64,000 nucleotides of DNA from NCBI GenBank assembly GCA_020832565.1, contig JAFIEI010000007.1, positions 40,318 to 104,317 of the forward strand, in the 5' to 3' direction. The notes below the pieces were generated by a model, which saw only the letters and a program-made list of their open reading frames with translations, was not told where the DNA came from and made no database searches. The number at the start of each line of letters is the position of its first letter. The first letter of the stretch is position 1. The stretch is from Salinarimonas sp. (GTDB lineage Bacteria > Pseudomonadota > Alphaproteobacteria > Rhizobiales > Beijerinckiaceae). A program made the translations under genes and the position numbers. Positions 44,424 through 54,086 of the stretch are shown here, in pieces.

Positions 44424-44427
44424 CGCC

Positions 44428-45333
44428 CTAGCGCGCGCGGTTGCGTTCGCGCCATTCCTGGAACATGCGCTCGCCGATCAGGCAATCGGCGCCGGGGCGC
44501 TCTCCTGCGCGGTGGATCAGCGGGCGCGGAGGTGCGAGATCGGCGATTTCGAGGATCAACTTTCGCCGGATCGCCTCGGTAAACTCGTCATGGGCACGCA
44601 CGGGCACGATGAAGGCGCCCGGGCCGCCGATCACGCAATCGATGTAATAATGGTCGAGATCCGGGATATCGAGCGGGTCGCCGCGTGCGAGCATGATCGG
44701 CAAGCCGTTGATGGTGATGCCGGCATCGATCGTCTCGTTGCGCGCGATGGTGACGATGCGGCCCTCGTTATTCGGCCCGTCACCGGACACGTCGATCACC
44801 CGGCGCAGGGCGGGGGCGGGCAGCGTCTCGAACAGATTTGAGGCCGCGCTGAGCGCTGCCGAGATCGAGGTGCGTCGCGTGCGGCGCAAGGGCTGCTCGG
44901 CGAGGAAATCGGCGAAGGCCTCTGCGGCATCCGGCCCGTCGATGATCCGCCACGGCGCGATCACCTCCTGCGTGGCGGCGCCGGCCCATTCCAGATAGCT
45001 CACCGCGATGCGTTGATGCGGACCGGCGGCGATGGCGGCATGCACGCGCGGATCGCGAAACGCCGCCACATAGCCGTCGCGCTGCAGGGCGAGTTCGCGC
45101 ATGGTCATCGAGAAGGAGATGTCGACGGCGAGCACCAGCGCCACGTCGACGGGCTCGGTGGTCTCGGCATGTGCCGGCAAGCGCGGCGCGGCCATGACGA
45201 CGAGGGCGAATGCCAGAGCCAATTGCGCAATCGGAAAGCATATCGCGCGCTCGCCGATACGGCATCTCCGCCGGTCGATTGTTCGCTCTCTATCGCGCGT
45301 CTTTGGCCAGAACGCTCGCCCTATCAGCAGCAT
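44428..45333 (-). CDS. DUF1194 von Willebrand A-like secreted protein
   Basis: 301 residues. A signal region (LALAFALVVMAAPRLPAHAE) is followed by a vWA fold with LVLAVDISFSMTM, the DxSxS MIDAS metal site, and further blocks VSYLEWAGAATQEVI, RRVIDVSGDGPNNEG and YYIDCVIGGPGAFIV that define DUF1194. The function of DUF1194 is unknown; the MIDAS suggests metal-dependent protein binding in the periplasm. ATG 45333 has GAGGGCGG upstream. A CtrA-like CTAA-N7-TTAA lies at 45425-45439. Confidence 0.8.
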   Translation of the reverse strand: MLLIGRAFWPKTRDRERTIDRRRCRIGERAICFPIAQLALAFALVVMAAPRLPAHAETTEPVDVALVLAVDISFSMTMRELALQRDGYVAAFRDPRVHAAIAAGPHQRIAVSYLEWAGAATQEVIAPWRIIDGPDAAEAFADFLAEQPLRRTRRTSISAALSAASNLFETLPAPALRRVIDVSGDGPNNEGRIVTIARNETIDAGITINGLPIMLARGDPLDIPDLDHYYIDCVIGGPGAFIVPVRAHDEFTEAIRRKLILEIADLAPPRPLIHRAGERPGADCLIGERMFQEWRERNRAR

Positions 45334-45424
45334 GTAACCGCCCTCGCGCATGCCCCGCATCTGCGACAGGGTGCGCAAGCTGGCTGCGCGAGGCAATGCG
45401 ACGTCGCGGTTCCGGCGAATTATC

Positions 45425-45439
45425 CTAACAAAAGGTTAA
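45425..45439. promoter_or_regulatory. CtrA-like box upstream of the DUF1194 gene
   Basis: CTAA-N7-TTAA (one mismatch), 92 bp upstream of the DUF1194 start and just after the serA stop. Motif-based inference. Confidence 0.3.
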
Positions 45440-45471
45440 CGGCACTGCCGGGAGACCGTGTCATGTCGGGA

Positions 45472-46719
45472 TCACGCGCGCGTATACAGCACTCTTGCGC
45501 GGATCGTGCCGTCGAGGGCGCGCAATTCGCCGAGCAGGGCACGCGGATCGGGCGGGACGGCATCAAGTTCGATCACGACATAGCCGAGCTCGCCCTGCGT
45601 CTGCAGGAACTGGCCGACGATGTTGAAGCCCTTGCTTGCGAAAATGTCGATGATCCGTGCCAGAATGCCGGGCGCATTGCGGTGGACATGCATGAAACGC
45701 GCGCCGTGCGGGCGTGCGGGGAGCTGCACTTCGGGAAAGTTCACCGCGCCCACCGTCGCCCCGATATCCGAATAATCGACGAGCTTGCGCGCGACTTCCG
45801 CACCGATACGCTCCTGCGCCTCGACGGTCGAGCCGCCGACATGCGGGGTGAGGATGACGTTCTCGATTCCCTGCAGCGGGCAGAGGAAGGGCTCGGCATT
45901 GGAGCCCGGCTCGACCGGAAACACGTCGATCGCAGCACCGCGCAGATGGCCTTCGCGCAACACGCCGGCGAGCGCCTTGAGATCGATGATGGTCCCGCGT
46001 GCATTGTTGATCAGGAAGGCGCCCGGCTTCATCAGGCGCAGTTCGCGCTCCCCGATCATCCCCTGCGTCGCCGGCGTTTCGGGGACGTGCAGGGTGACCA
46101 CGTCGGCGCTGGCGAGCAGGGTGTCGAGGGAATCGACGGGCTCGGTATTGCCGTGGCGCAGGCGCTCGGTGTGATCGTAATAGATCACCTTCATGCCGAA
46201 GCTCTCGGCCAGCGTCGAGAGCTGGCTGCCGATATTGCCGTAGCCGACGATGCCGAGCACCTTGCCACGCACCTCGTGGCTGTCATTGGCCGATTTGTCC
46301 CAGCCGCCGGCATGGGCGCTGATCGAGCGCGGAAAGGTGCGCCGCATCAGCATGACGATTTCCGCCAGCGTCAGTTCGGCCACGGAGCGGGTATTGGAGA
46401 AAGGCGCATTGAAGACGGGAATGCCCCGCCTTTGCGCGGCGTCGAGATCGACCTGGTTGGTGCCGACGCTGAAACAGCCGATCGCGATCAGCTTGTCGGC
46501 GGCCTCCAGAACCTCCTCGGTGATCTGCGTGCGCGAGCGAATCCCGAGAATGTGCACCCCCGCCAGAGCCTCGCGCAGAGCCTGCGCATCGAGCGCCTTG
46601 GGCAGATGCGTGATCGCGCCGTATCCCGCGTTGCGCATCAGCGAAACGGCGGTATCGTGAACGTTCTCCAGAAGCAGGATTCTGATCTTGTCCTTGGAGA
46701 GGGAGAGCGGCTTGGTCAT
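45472..46719 (-). CDS. serA: D-3-phosphoglycerate dehydrogenase
   Basis: 415 residues. Oxidises 3-phosphoglycerate to 3-phosphohydroxypyruvate, the first step to serine. NAD-binding VLGIVGYGNIGSQLS; catalytic Arg in LINNARGTIIDLKAL, Glu in AAIDVFPVEPGSNAEPF and His in VILTPHVGGSTVEAQ. A C-terminal ACT domain (FMHVHRNAPGILARIIDIF) would bind serine for feedback. The form is the E. coli-type short SerA rather than the long form with an extra domain. GCGAGGA precedes ATG 46719. The closely related tail ends in RARVLY. Confidence 0.92.
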   Translation of the reverse strand: MTKPLSLSKDKIRILLLENVHDTAVSLMRNAGYGAITHLPKALDAQALREALAGVHILGIRSRTQITEEVLEAADKLIAIGCFSVGTNQVDLDAAQRRGIPVFNAPFSNTRSVAELTLAEIVMLMRRTFPRSISAHAGGWDKSANDSHEVRGKVLGIVGYGNIGSQLSTLAESFGMKVIYYDHTERLRHGNTEPVDSLDTLLASADVVTLHVPETPATQGMIGERELRLMKPGAFLINNARGTIIDLKALAGVLREGHLRGAAIDVFPVEPGSNAEPFLCPLQGIENVILTPHVGGSTVEAQERIGAEVARKLVDYSDIGATVGAVNFPEVQLPARPHGARFMHVHRNAPGILARIIDIFASKGFNIVGQFLQTQGELGYVVIELDAVPPDPRALLGELRALDGTIRARVLYTRA

Positions 46720-46814
46720 GCAGGCATCCTCGCAGCGATTGTCGCCAAGATGGCTTCGCAGGAGCGCCGCCGGGAATCAAGCCCGGCGTGAAGGCCTGGA
46801 TCCGAAGGCGCCTA

Positions 46815-47267
46815 TCAGCCGGCGATCGCGGCGAGAATCAGCGCTGCAGCCGCGCCGCCGGCGAGGATCAGGCGCAGGTTGCCGAACCATTCCGGCGCAT
46901 TCTCGCGGCAGACCATGCCGTAATCGAGCAGGCCCGCGATCACGATCAACCCGGCGAGGCTGCCCAGCTGCCAGGGGGCCGGCAGCAGCAGCACGCCCCA
47001 GGCCAGCAGGGCCGGGATCACCGAGATCACATATTCGCGCCCGGCATTTTCCTGCTCCTCCATCATCACCGCGATGCCCCAGCGAATACCGCCGGTGAAG
47101 GAGAGGATCAGGGCGCCGTAGGCGGCGAGGGCAAAGCGCAGCGCATCGGGCTCATACCCGAAGCCTAAGCCCGTAACCAGCGCCAGAGCGAGCAGCCAGA
47201 AGGGAGCCAGGCCTGCGAGGCCGAGCATGCGGGGAACGGGCGGAATGGTCTTGTCGCTCTTGGTCAT
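46815..47267 (-). CDS. DUF3429 membrane protein
   Basis: 150 residues with about five hydrophobic helices (PFWLLALALVTGLGFGY, LAAYGALILSFTGGIRWGIAV, VISVIPALLAWGVLLL). LSFTGGIRWG is the conserved DUF3429 motif. Function unknown in all relatives. It stands between serA (95 bp from its start) and the TIGR02186 gene, on the same strand, with no clear link to either. Confidence 0.75.
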   Translation of the reverse strand: MTKSDKTIPPVPRMLGLAGLAPFWLLALALVTGLGFGYEPDALRFALAAYGALILSFTGGIRWGIAVMMEEQENAGREYVISVIPALLAWGVLLLPAPWQLGSLAGLIVIAGLLDYGMVCRENAPEWFGNLRLILAGGAAAALILAAIAG

Positions 47268-47401
47268 GATTTTTCGCGGCGCGCTTTCAGTGCATGTCTC
47301 GGGCCGTTGCTGCGCAGATTGCGCGCACGGTTCAGGCGAGACTTAACGCCTGCCGCCGCGCTTGCAAGGGGAAACCGGGAAGAACGCTGCGTGCGCCATC
47401 C

Positions 47402-48250
47402 TCAATCGCGGCGGAAGATCACGCTGGCTAGCCAGCCGAAGAACATCGCGAGGAAGACGGTGATGAACCCGTAGGCCGCAGCGCGGGTTTCCGCCCATTC
47501 CGCGACACGCTGCTCGAAACCGGTCTTGACCAGCTCGAAATTGGTGATGTCGCGCGCCAGCAATACTCCGTCGGCGAAGAGCAGGGTCTCGACCTCGTAA
47601 TTCCCCGGCGGCGCTCCGGCGGGGAGGGGGATGGCCGCGCGGAAGATCATCGGCGTGATGAAGGTGACCCCGCGCCCGATCTCGAAATACTGCCCGTCCT
47701 GCATGCGCAGCCGCACCAGCGCCTCCGCGTAATCCGGGTCTTGTTGCGCTTCCTGAAGGGCATCGGCCTCCTCCGGAGGCATCTGCATGGCGATTCTCGG
47801 GTCGAGCCCGAGGCGCAGCCGGTCGCGCATGATCTCGCTCGTCAGGTCGTCGAGCGGGCGCGACGAGAGGATGGCGAGATAGCGCGGGACGTCCTCGAAG
47901 GTCTCCTGCGTGCGGTTGATCCAGATCGGGCCGAGCCGCTCCTTGCGGCGAATGGTGACCTCGTTGAAGCGCGGGCCACGCACGACGACGGCGACATCGT
48001 AGCCGGTCGTGCGCGCGATCGTCTGCTCGTCGCGCTGGACGGCGCCGAAGAGGGTGACCTGCGAACCTGTGAAGTTGGAGGTGATCATCACCTGGTGGTT
48101 CGACAGCGAGATCACCAGCCCCTCGGCCCTGGCGGTGCCGGTGGCCAACAGGGCGACGAGCAGGGCAACGATCATGGCGATGACTGCCGCGCAGAGGCTG
48201 CCGGAACTGAATCGCGTATCGCTTGACTTCGAGAGGCGCGGCGCTTGCAT
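47402..48250 (-). CDS. TIGR02186 family protein, partner of the TauE/SafE-type exporter
   Basis: 282 residues. A signal peptide or N-terminal anchor (AVIAMIVALLVALLATGTARAEG) and a C-terminal membrane helix (AAAYGFITVFLAMFFGWLASVIF) bracket a large extracytoplasmic domain with LVISLSNHQVMITSNFTGSQ and VTLFGAVQRDEQTIART. The layout of a periplasmic domain held by a C-terminal helix fits TIGR02186. It starts 3 bp after the TSUP permease, so the two are cotranscribed and probably form one complex. Function unknown; sulfur-oxyanion transport is the guess from its partner. Confidence 0.8.
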   Translation of the reverse strand: MQAPRLSKSSDTRFSSGSLCAAVIAMIVALLVALLATGTARAEGLVISLSNHQVMITSNFTGSQVTLFGAVQRDEQTIARTTGYDVAVVVRGPRFNEVTIRRKERLGPIWINRTQETFEDVPRYLAILSSRPLDDLTSEIMRDRLRLGLDPRIAMQMPPEEADALQEAQQDPDYAEALVRLRMQDGQYFEIGRGVTFITPMIFRAAIPLPAGAPPGNYEVETLLFADGVLLARDITNFELVKTGFEQRVAEWAETRAAAYGFITVFLAMFFGWLASVIFRRD

Positions 48251-48253
48251 CGT

Positions 48254-49171
48254 TCAGCCTCCGTTCGCGATCGAGAACAGCTCGGTGGGGCGCAGCACCA
48301 GCTCGATGGCAAAGCGCAGGCCGACGCCGAGGATCAGCAAGGCCAGCAGGAAGCGGAACAGGTCGGCCCGCAGATGCCGGCTCGCACGCGCGCCGAACTG
48401 GGCCCCGAATACGCCGCCGATGATCAGGATGAAGGCGAGCACGGCATCCACCGCCTGATTGGCGATGGCGTGCAGCAGAAGGGCTGCGGTGCTCGCCCAG
48501 AGAATCTGGAACTGCGAGGTTCCCACCACCATCGATGTCGGCACGCGAAAGAGATAAAGCAGCGCCGGCACCATGATGAAGCCGCCGCCGATGCCGAGTA
48601 CCGCACCGGCAAATCCCACGAAGAAGGCGACCCCGAGCAGCGGGATCACGCTCGCATAGAGCTGCGAACGATGGAAGCGCATGCGCAGTGGCAGGCCGAG
48701 ATAGGCGGGATGCTCGCCCGCGCGCCGGCGCGAGCGTACGGTGCCCTTGCGGCTCGACCAGTATTCCTTGACGCTTTCGATCAGCATCAGCCCGCCGACG
48801 ACGGAGAACAGCGTCACGTAGGAGACCACGATGACGATATCGAGCTGACCGGCGGCGCGCGCGGCGGCGAAGAACCAGATGCCAAGCCCCGTTCCCACCA
48901 GCCCGCCGACCGTCAGAAGCGAGGCGAGCTTGAGATCGAGCGCCTTGCGCCGGAACGCGGCCAGGCCGCTCGTCGTGGAGGAGGCGACGATCTGGGCCAT
49001 CTGGCTGGCGACCGCGATGGCCGGGGGGATGCCGATGAAGATGAGCAGCGGCGTCATCAGGAACCCGCCGCCGATGCCGAACAGGCCGGAGATGAATCCC
49101 ACCGCTGCGCCCAGCCCCAGAAGGACGAAGACACTGACCGACATCTCGGCGATGGGAAGATAGATCTGCAC
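48254..49171 (-). CDS. TauE/SafE (TSUP) family membrane permease
   Basis: 305 residues with about eight hydrophobic helices in two repeats. The duplicated TSUP signature GxxxGxxGIGGGF is seen twice: GFISGLFGIGGGFLMTPLLI and GAVLGIGGGFIMVPALLYL. Members export sulfite or related sulfur compounds, sulfoacetate, or other anions. The specific substrate cannot be read out. It is the first gene of the pair with TIGR02186. The start is the ATG at 49171 with no strong Shine-Dalgarno. Confidence 0.83.
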   Translation of the reverse strand: MQIYLPIAEMSVSVFVLLGLGAAVGFISGLFGIGGGFLMTPLLIFIGIPPAIAVASQMAQIVASSTTSGLAAFRRKALDLKLASLLTVGGLVGTGLGIWFFAAARAAGQLDIVIVVSYVTLFSVVGGLMLIESVKEYWSSRKGTVRSRRRAGEHPAYLGLPLRMRFHRSQLYASVIPLLGVAFFVGFAGAVLGIGGGFIMVPALLYLFRVPTSMVVGTSQFQILWASTAALLLHAIANQAVDAVLAFILIIGGVFGAQFGARASRHLRADLFRFLLALLILGVGLRFAIELVLRPTELFSIANGG

Positions 49172-49283
49172 GGGCGTTCAACCTTTGCCGCCAGCATACG
49201 CGACGAACCGGCACGGGAATCAAGCCCCGCGCCGGTGCACATGTCCTTTTTCACCACCATATGGCGGTGATGTGACGCCGCTC

Positions 49284-52200
49284 TCAGCTTGCGGGATCGA
49301 TCACCATCGCCTGGCGCGAAGATTGCGCCCCCGGAGATTGCATCGGCATCGCCACGGTGTTGGCAGCGGGATCGGGCTCGCTCGCCCGCCAGACCTCGAC
49401 TTCGGCTTCGGCCATGGCCAATGCGCGGGAATCGAGCCGTGCGGCGACTTCGTCACGCTTGGCGGCAGCATCGGTATCACCCTGGCGCGCGGCGATGGCG
49501 AACCATTTGTAGGAGCCGGCCAGATCCTGTTCCGTGCCCATGCCCCGCGCCTTGAGGACGGCGAGATTGTACTGACTGTCGCGGATACCCAGCTCCGAAG
49601 CCTGACGGAACCAGTCCAGCGCACCGGCGAAATCCGGGCTTCCATGAACGCCCTCGGCCATCAGGACGGCGAGATTGTGCATGGCGCGGGCATTGCCGTT
49701 TTCGGCTGCGCGCTGATACCAGAGGCTGGCCAGCGCATAGTCGCGGCTCACGCCGATTCCCTTCTCGTAGAGGTTGCCGATGCGATATTGCGCCGGCACC
49801 AGCCCGTGCGCGGCGGCGCGCTCGAACAGTTTGGCCGCGAGCGCCGGGTCGCGCTGCATGCCCTTGCCGTCGACCGCGAGGGTGGCGAAGGCATAGACTG
49901 CGGCGACATCGCCGGCCAGCATGGCCTCGCGCAGGTCGGAAGGCCCGCGTCCGCTCGGGATCTCGTCGGCGGAGACGATATTGGGATGCAGTTCGCTTTC
50001 CGGCGCGAGCACCCAGCCGGTTTCCTGTCCGCTCGCTTGGCCGGACGCGGCCTGTCCCGTATCACCACGGCGCGGCGGCAGGACCGGGATCGGCGCATCG
50101 GCGCTGCGGGTCTGACCGCCGCCGTTGAGCAGGCTCTCCATTCCGACGATGCTCGGCAGGGCCGTGGGCGAAAAGGCTTCGATCACCGAGGATTCCGGAT
50201 CGATCGAGGCGGTCTCGGTGGGCTGTGCATCGATACCCGTTTCAACGCCTCCCGCATCCGCGTTTTCGAGGGCGGGCGCGGCCTGAGGAAGCGCGGCATC
50301 GGCATCCGCGATCTCGGCAAGAACCGAATCGGCGTCATCGCGATAGGCTTCGGCGATCGGGCCGCGCTCCTCGCTCTGCATCAGATGCGGGGCGATCTGG
50401 AAGGCGCCGGCGGCGAGCACTACGGCGGCAGCAGCCATCAGCAGCGGACGGCGGCGGCCACCGGCCGCGGCCTTTTCGCCCGCCGCCTTGTCGAGCTCGG
50501 GCTTTGCCCCTTTCGCCCTGGTGGCGGTCATGGACTTGTCTGCGGGAGCGGCACCGCGTGCCTTGTCGCGGGCATCCCGGGGTGTTTCCTTGCGCGTCGC
50601 CGCAGCGGCCTCCGCAGCCGCATTCTGGGCGGCGCGGCGGGCGGCGGCGATGAAGTTCGCCTTGATTTCAGCCGATTCCGCTTCCGGATCGTGGCGAACG
50701 GTCTTCTCGTCGGGATTGCCGTTGGCGCGCGCAGCCGCTGCCGGGCGCCCGGCACCGGGCTCGATGAGGGTGTCGTCGCCGAGTGAGCCGACGGTGGCAA
50801 AGGGGCGATCGGCTTCGTCGGTGAGACTGCCGGCCTGGAAATGCGCCTTCACCTGGGAAGCGTTGATCTGTGCGGCATCGGAGGGTTTGAGCGCGTGTGC
50901 GGGCCGGGTCTCCTGTGCAACGGGAGCGCCGCGCTGCAGCTTCAGCTGGTCGAGAAGCTGGGCCGGCGTCATCGGCGCACGCGGTGTGGCGGGACTATCC
51001 GCGGCGAGCGCCGGCTGGGCCGTCCCTGCATCGGCGGCGCGCGTTTCGACGCCCTGCCCACGACCGGCAACGGCCCTGCGCGCGGCTGCGCCTTGCGGCG
51101 CGCGCGCCTTGCTCTCGAGCATCGTGAGCCGTTCCACGAGCTTGTCGAGGGTGCCCTGGACGCTGCCGAGCGTATCCATGCTGCGTTGTTCGGCGGCGTT
51201 CTGGAGATCCTTGAGATCGGAAAGCGACTTGCTGAGGAAGTCGATTTCGTTCTGGGAATCGCCGCGCGGCAGTGCTTCGAGCGTATCGGCGATGGCGGCC
51301 TTCGCGGCGCGTTCCGCCGCTTCGACCGCGCCCTCGCGCATGCTCTCGATCTGGCGCATGAGATCGTCCATGGCCTTGTCGATCGGGCTCGGCTCGGCGC
51401 CGGCATCGCGCTCGCTTTCGAGGCGCTTGGCGATCTCCGCGATCTGGGCTTCGAGGGCATCGATCGCCTCGAGGCTGGCATTGGGCTGCTCCGCCGCGTC
51501 GAGCTTGGCGGCGAGCTGGTAGAGCATTTCCTCGAGCGGGCGAACCTCGCTGCGCAGGTCGACGGCGCGCAGGTTCTCGTCGAGCTGGTTCATGCGCTCC
51601 ATCAGGGCCTCGAACCCGGCGGGCGGGCGCGCGCTCGAAGAGGCGAGGGCGGCTTCGAGATTGCTCTGGAGCTGCTTGAACTCGCGCTCGAAATCCGGAC
51701 GCTCGTTGTTCCCGATACGATCGATCTTCGCGGCGAGCTCGTCCAGACGCCCGAGCACTTCCGCAGGAACTTCGGGTGCCGCGTTACGCGTCTGCAAGGT
51801 TTCTTCGAGCTTGCGCTCGAGGGCTTCGATCTGACGCGCCACCGGGCTCAGATCAGCTGTGGCGGGACGGCTGGCGAGTTCGTCGATTTTGGCGTTGAGG
51901 GTTTCGAACTGGCTTGCCAGGGCTGTGATTTCAGCGCTGCCTGCCTGGGGCAGGTTCTGCAGATCGGCCGACATGGCCGCCACTTCGCGTGCCATCGCCT
52001 CGGCCTGCGGAGCGCTCATGCGTCCGGCAAGATCCTCCAGCCGTGAGGCCATGGTTTCGACCTGCTCGCCCAGAGAGGCGAGCTCGGCGCGTCCGTCATT
52101 GGCCGCGAGCTCGGAAATGCGACCGGCGAGATCTTCGTATTGCTGGCCGAGACGGGAGAGATCGGCCTGCGGTATCCGCTCCGACAGGCTGTCGAGCTTG

Positions 52201-54086
52201 CCCGCAAGGGTGCCGAACTGCTCGCGCATCTGTTCGGCATCGGCCTGCGAGGCGCGCGATGCCTTGACCGAACCGCGAATGTCGTCGACGGCGCTGCGCA
52301 GGGTGGCGAATTCGACCGCGTCGATCTGGCCGCGCGCCATATGGCCGACGCGATGCGACAATTCGCGCAGCTGTGCGTTCAGCTCGTCGACGCGGCTCGG
52401 ATCTGCGAGCTGGCCGTAGAGGCTGCGCATGGATTCGAGCTCGCGCGTCAGTGTTGCGGCGAGCTCGCGGTCGGAGCTTCCGAGCGTCTCGATCTGGGCG
52501 GAGAGCTTGCGATAATCCTCGGCGATCTTCGCATGGACGCCGTCCGTGGTCGCCTGGGCGATGCCTGCGATTTCGGTCTGGACGCGCTCGATCAGGCCGT
52601 TGATGCGGGCGAGTTCCTTCTCGCGACCGGCATCTGCGGCGCGGATGGCTTCACGGGTGAGTTCCGAGAGCGATTCCTCGAGATCGGCGAGATCGTCGTT
52701 GCGGGCGAGCCCTTCGAGGCGTTTGGAGAGCGCATCGAGATTCTCGCGGACTTCCTCGCGCACGTCCTTGCGGACGCCGTTGCGCATCTCCTGCGCGATG
52801 CGCTCGCCATCGCGGGAACCGGTTTCCTTGATCGCCTGGAGCTGGGCGCCGAGACGGGCCACGTCGCCGCGCAATGTGCCGAGCATCTCTTCGGTGTTGC
52901 GCCGGCTGGTATTCTGGTCCTCGGCATCGAGCGAGCTCTGGCGGGCACGGATTTCGGCGACCGCATTGTGCAATTCGGCTGCGAGGCCGCTGCGGCGGCG
53001 TTCCTGCACCGGCGTGTCGGGCGTCATCTCGCCCTTCTTCGCATTCTGCACCTGGTTGCTCGCATTGGTCTGGGCGAGCTTTTCCGTGATCGCCGCGATG
53101 CGGTCCTCGAAGGAGCGCAGCGCGTTCTCGATGGTCTCCTGCTGACGCCCGAGAAGCATGCTGGCTTCCTCCTGGGCGCGGCGTTCGGCCTCCTGAGCAG
53201 CTTGCTCGGCCGCGTTGCCGAAATGCTGGTCCCGGCGCGCCTGCTCCGCCTGCGCAGCGCGGGCGGCCTCGATTTCGGCTTTCGTCTGGGCCTGGCTCTC
53301 GCTCAGCCGGGCAAGATGGGATTCGACCTTCTCGACGGCCTGCAAGGCGGCGGCGATGGAGGGCTGCTGGCCGTCCACGACCTTGTGTTCGATATCGTCG
53401 AGGCGCTTCGTCATCATCGCGAGTGCTTCGCCGAGGACGTTGGCGGTGTGATCCTGGCGCTCGAGCGCAATGCGGGTGCTCTCGGAGAGGGTGCGCGTGC
53501 TCTCGTTCATCCGGTCTTCGGTGCGTTCGATCCAGCGCACCACGGAATCGAGCGCTTCGGCCGTGCGCGCATTGGATTCCCGGCTGCGCCGTTCCGTCTC
53601 GCCGGCCACGGCATTGACGATGGCATCGATTCCGCCCGGCTGGCCGCCACGACCCTCTGCACGCGCTTCACCGCGCGGCGGCCCCGACGGGGCCTGGCCA
53701 CGCTGGCGCGTCGCCTTGTTGATGCGGGCGGCGATGGCGTCGAGCTCGTCATAGGCCGAGCCGTAGCCCTGGGTCTGCTGGCTGCGCGACGGCGCGGCCC
53801 GGCGGCGCACGGTCGGAGCCGGCTCGGCAGGTTCGCGCTCGGCATAGCCGCGCTCGCCATAGCCGCGTTCCGCGTAGCCGCGTTCAGGATAACCCCGATC
53901 CGCGTAGCCACGTTCGGCATAACCGCGATCACTGAAAGCGCGTGTGGCACGATCGGAAATCGTCGCCTGGAGCCATTCGTCGAGACTCATTCCCGAGCGC
54001 CGGGCGGCTTCGCGCGCCGCATCGCGTGTGTCGGGATCGAGCCCCTCCAGATACCAGGGGGTATTGCTCTGGACGTTGTGCCGCAT
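49284..54086 (-). CDS. podJ: PodJ-like polar localisation protein with SEL1 repeats
   Basis: 1600 residues. The N-terminus WYLEGLDPDTRDAAREAARR then SLDEWLQ is the conserved Rhizobiales PodJ start. RGYxE repeats occupy 53-84. Residues about 150-1070 are coiled coil of heptads rich in Ala/Glu/Leu. A membrane helix lies at about 1210-1235 (PLLMAAAAVVLAAGAFQIAP). After it, a periplasmic region ends in about four SEL1 repeats, 1395-1545 (LFERAAAHGLVPAQYRIGNL, LWYQRAAENGNARAMHNL, DWFRQASELGIRDSQYNLAV, KWFAIAARQGDT). PodJ of Caulobacter organises one cell pole for pili and flagellum; here it would be the scaffold for growth-pole identity. Confidence 0.85.
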   Translation of the reverse strand: MRHNVQSNTPWYLEGLDPDTRDAAREAARRSGMSLDEWLQATISDRATRAFSDRGYAERGYADRGYPERGYAERGYGERGYAEREPAEPAPTVRRRAAPSRSQQTQGYGSAYDELDAIAARINKATRQRGQAPSGPPRGEARAEGRGGQPGGIDAIVNAVAGETERRSRESNARTAEALDSVVRWIERTEDRMNESTRTLSESTRIALERQDHTANVLGEALAMMTKRLDDIEHKVVDGQQPSIAAALQAVEKVESHLARLSESQAQTKAEIEAARAAQAEQARRDQHFGNAAEQAAQEAERRAQEEASMLLGRQQETIENALRSFEDRIAAITEKLAQTNASNQVQNAKKGEMTPDTPVQERRRSGLAAELHNAVAEIRARQSSLDAEDQNTSRRNTEEMLGTLRGDVARLGAQLQAIKETGSRDGERIAQEMRNGVRKDVREEVRENLDALSKRLEGLARNDDLADLEESLSELTREAIRAADAGREKELARINGLIERVQTEIAGIAQATTDGVHAKIAEDYRKLSAQIETLGSSDRELAATLTRELESMRSLYGQLADPSRVDELNAQLRELSHRVGHMARGQIDAVEFATLRSAVDDIRGSVKASRASQADAEQMREQFGTLAGKLDSLSERIPQADLSRLGQQYEDLAGRISELAANDGRAELASLGEQVETMASRLEDLAGRMSAPQAEAMAREVAAMSADLQNLPQAGSAEITALASQFETLNAKIDELASRPATADLSPVARQIEALERKLEETLQTRNAAPEVPAEVLGRLDELAAKIDRIGNNERPDFEREFKQLQSNLEAALASSSARPPAGFEALMERMNQLDENLRAVDLRSEVRPLEEMLYQLAAKLDAAEQPNASLEAIDALEAQIAEIAKRLESERDAGAEPSPIDKAMDDLMRQIESMREGAVEAAERAAKAAIADTLEALPRGDSQNEIDFLSKSLSDLKDLQNAAEQRSMDTLGSVQGTLDKLVERLTMLESKARAPQGAAARRAVAGRGQGVETRAADAGTAQPALAADSPATPRAPMTPAQLLDQLKLQRGAPVAQETRPAHALKPSDAAQINASQVKAHFQAGSLTDEADRPFATVGSLGDDTLIEPGAGRPAAAARANGNPDEKTVRHDPEAESAEIKANFIAAARRAAQNAAAEAAAATRKETPRDARDKARGAAPADKSMTATRAKGAKPELDKAAGEKAAAGGRRRPLLMAAAAVVLAAGAFQIAPHLMQSEERGPIAEAYRDDADSVLAEIADADAALPQAAPALENADAGGVETGIDAQPTETASIDPESSVIEAFSPTALPSIVGMESLLNGGGQTRSADAPIPVLPPRRGDTGQAASGQASGQETGWVLAPESELHPNIVSADEIPSGRGPSDLREAMLAGDVAAVYAFATLAVDGKGMQRDPALAAKLFERAAAHGLVPAQYRIGNLYEKGIGVSRDYALASLWYQRAAENGNARAMHNLAVLMAEGVHGSPDFAGALDWFRQASELGIRDSQYNLAVLKARGMGTEQDLAGSYKWFAIAARQGDTDAAAKRDEVAARLDSRALAMAEAEVEVWRASEPDPAANTVAMPMQSPGAQSSRQAMVIDPAS
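53835..53930 (-). repeat. RGYxE pentapeptide repeats in the PodJ-like protein
   Basis: At least six tandem 15-bp units encode (D/E)RGY(A/P/G), residues 53-84. Aromatic/arginine repeats with this spacing resemble sticky low-complexity sequences of condensate-forming proteins. Confidence 0.8.
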
